6,133 nucleotides of DNA from Candidatus Blautia equi (GTDB taxonomy: Bacteria; Bacillota; Clostridia; Lachnospirales; Lachnospiraceae). The notes under the pieces were generated by a model. The model did no database searches and had not been told where the DNA came from. It worked only from the letters and a program-made list of their open reading frames with translations. Each line of letters begins with the position of its first letter. The first letter of the stretch is position 1. The stretch covers positions 1 to 6,133 of the forward strand of contig JAGHUU010000021.1 of assembly GCA_018064695.1 (NCBI GenBank), written 5' to 3'. The translations under genes were made by a program, and so were the position numbers. Positions 5,580 through 6,133 of the stretch are shown here, in pieces.

Positions 5580-6133
5580 ATGAAAAAACTGAAACATATT
5601 GCAATGGGGCTTTTCCTGATGCTGATGCTGCTCTCCGCAGCCAGCGTTCAGGCTGCACTGCCAACCCCGACTCTGGCAAAGCTGGTATCCGCTCAGGCTA
5701 CCGGATGTGCCTCCGTACGAATCACCTGGGAGAAGGCTGAAAATGCCTTCTACTACAGAGTATACGGAATGGTGGACGGAAAGTACGTTGGCCTTGGCGT
5801 GACCCAGGGAACCTCCATGGAAGTGAAGAGCTCTGAGACCATGCCTCTGATCCCGGGAAAAACTTATCAGTTCACCGTAAGATCCTACAACAGAAACGCA
5901 GATAAGACCGAGGTCGTAATGGGACCATATGACCGCAACGGCCTGAAGGTGACCCTGCCAAAACCGGATCTTCCTGCTGTTGGCAATCTCACCGCAACTT
6001 CCCTGGATTACAATAAAAACAAGATCTCCTGGGATCCGGTTCCGGGTGCACAGGGCTATCGTGTTTACTATCGTAAGGATGGAAAGCTTGTAGGACTGGT
6101 AAAAGGACCTGCCACCTCCTATACACATGTAAG
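5580..6133 (+). CDS. Secreted fibronectin type III repeat protein (3' end outside window)
   Basis: The reading frame is open from the ATG to the window edge (184 codons), so the protein is incomplete here. Residues 1-25 form a classic signal peptide (MKKLKHIAMG, a Leu/Met-rich core, cut after VQA). Residues about 30-128 fit one fibronectin type III domain: VRITWEKAENAFYYRVY with Trp50, then PGKTYQFTVRSYN. A second domain begins near 132 (KISWDPVPGAQGYRVYYR with Trp151) and runs off the end. Proteins of this style in Clostridia are surface or wall-associated, binding or spacing modules, sometimes with a catalytic or anchoring domain further on that cannot be seen here. Its place 27 bases after the carrier gene suggests co-expression with the acyl-transfer cassette, as a partner, acceptor or passenger. 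Only the domain type and secretion are well supported. Confidence 0.88.
   Translation, partial: MKKLKHIAMGLFLMLMLLSAASVQAALPTPTLAKLVSAQATGCASVRITWEKAENAFYYRVYGMVDGKYVGLGVTQGTSMEVKSSETMPLIPGKTYQFTVRSYNRNADKTEVVMGPYDRNGLKVTLPKPDLPAVGNLTATSLDYNKNKISWDPVPGAQGYRVYYRKDGKLVGLVKGPATSYTHV

Overview
The window looks like a chromosomal stretch from a Gram-positive gut-type Clostridia, most likely Lachnospiraceae. The reasons are strong AAGGAG-type ribosome sites, mid-range GC, the style of the secreted proteins (short Lys-rich signal peptides, Glu/Ala-rich inserts, fibronectin type III repeats) and a Dlt-like amino-acyl transfer cassette of the kind common in that family. The genus assignment is an impression from composition and protein style, not a search result. 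All supportable genes are on the + strand.

Layout. Bases 1-78 may be the tail of an upstream reading frame. A possible extended -10 promoter lies near 71-79. Gene 1 (110-1225) encodes a secreted, extremely acidic protein of 371 residues. It ends in five copies of a CLEGGVIV-type repeat, each holding one cysteine, and these are the only cysteines in the protein. A strong intrinsic terminator (1251-1304) follows, and its T-run touches the ribosome site of the next gene. Then come four tightly packed genes: a membrane-bound O-acyltransferase (MBOAT, DltB/AlgI-like, 1317-2831), a DltD-like SGNH-fold membrane-anchored protein (2818-3795), a DltA-like amino-acid adenylating enzyme (3801-5312) and a small carrier protein (DltC-like, 5328-5552). 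A secreted fibronectin type III protein starts 27 bases further on (5580) and runs off the end of the window.

How they may work together. By analogy with D-alanylation of teichoic acids, the adenylating enzyme would activate an amino acid and load it on the phosphopantetheine arm of the carrier protein in the cytoplasm. The MBOAT would carry the acyl group through the membrane, and the SGNH protein would help pass it to an acceptor outside. The cassette departs from canonical dltXABCD in several ways: order B-D-A-C, no dltX, Ser in place of the DltA cysteine tied to D-Ala selection, Val in place of the Asp that normally precedes the carrier serine, and a short SGNH partner with GTSH rather than GSSE. 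Together these suggest a different amino acid, a different acceptor, or both. The two flanking secreted proteins, especially the Cys-repeat protein whose transcript may feed the cassette by terminator read-through, are the obvious candidate partners or acceptors. That link is inference from position only.
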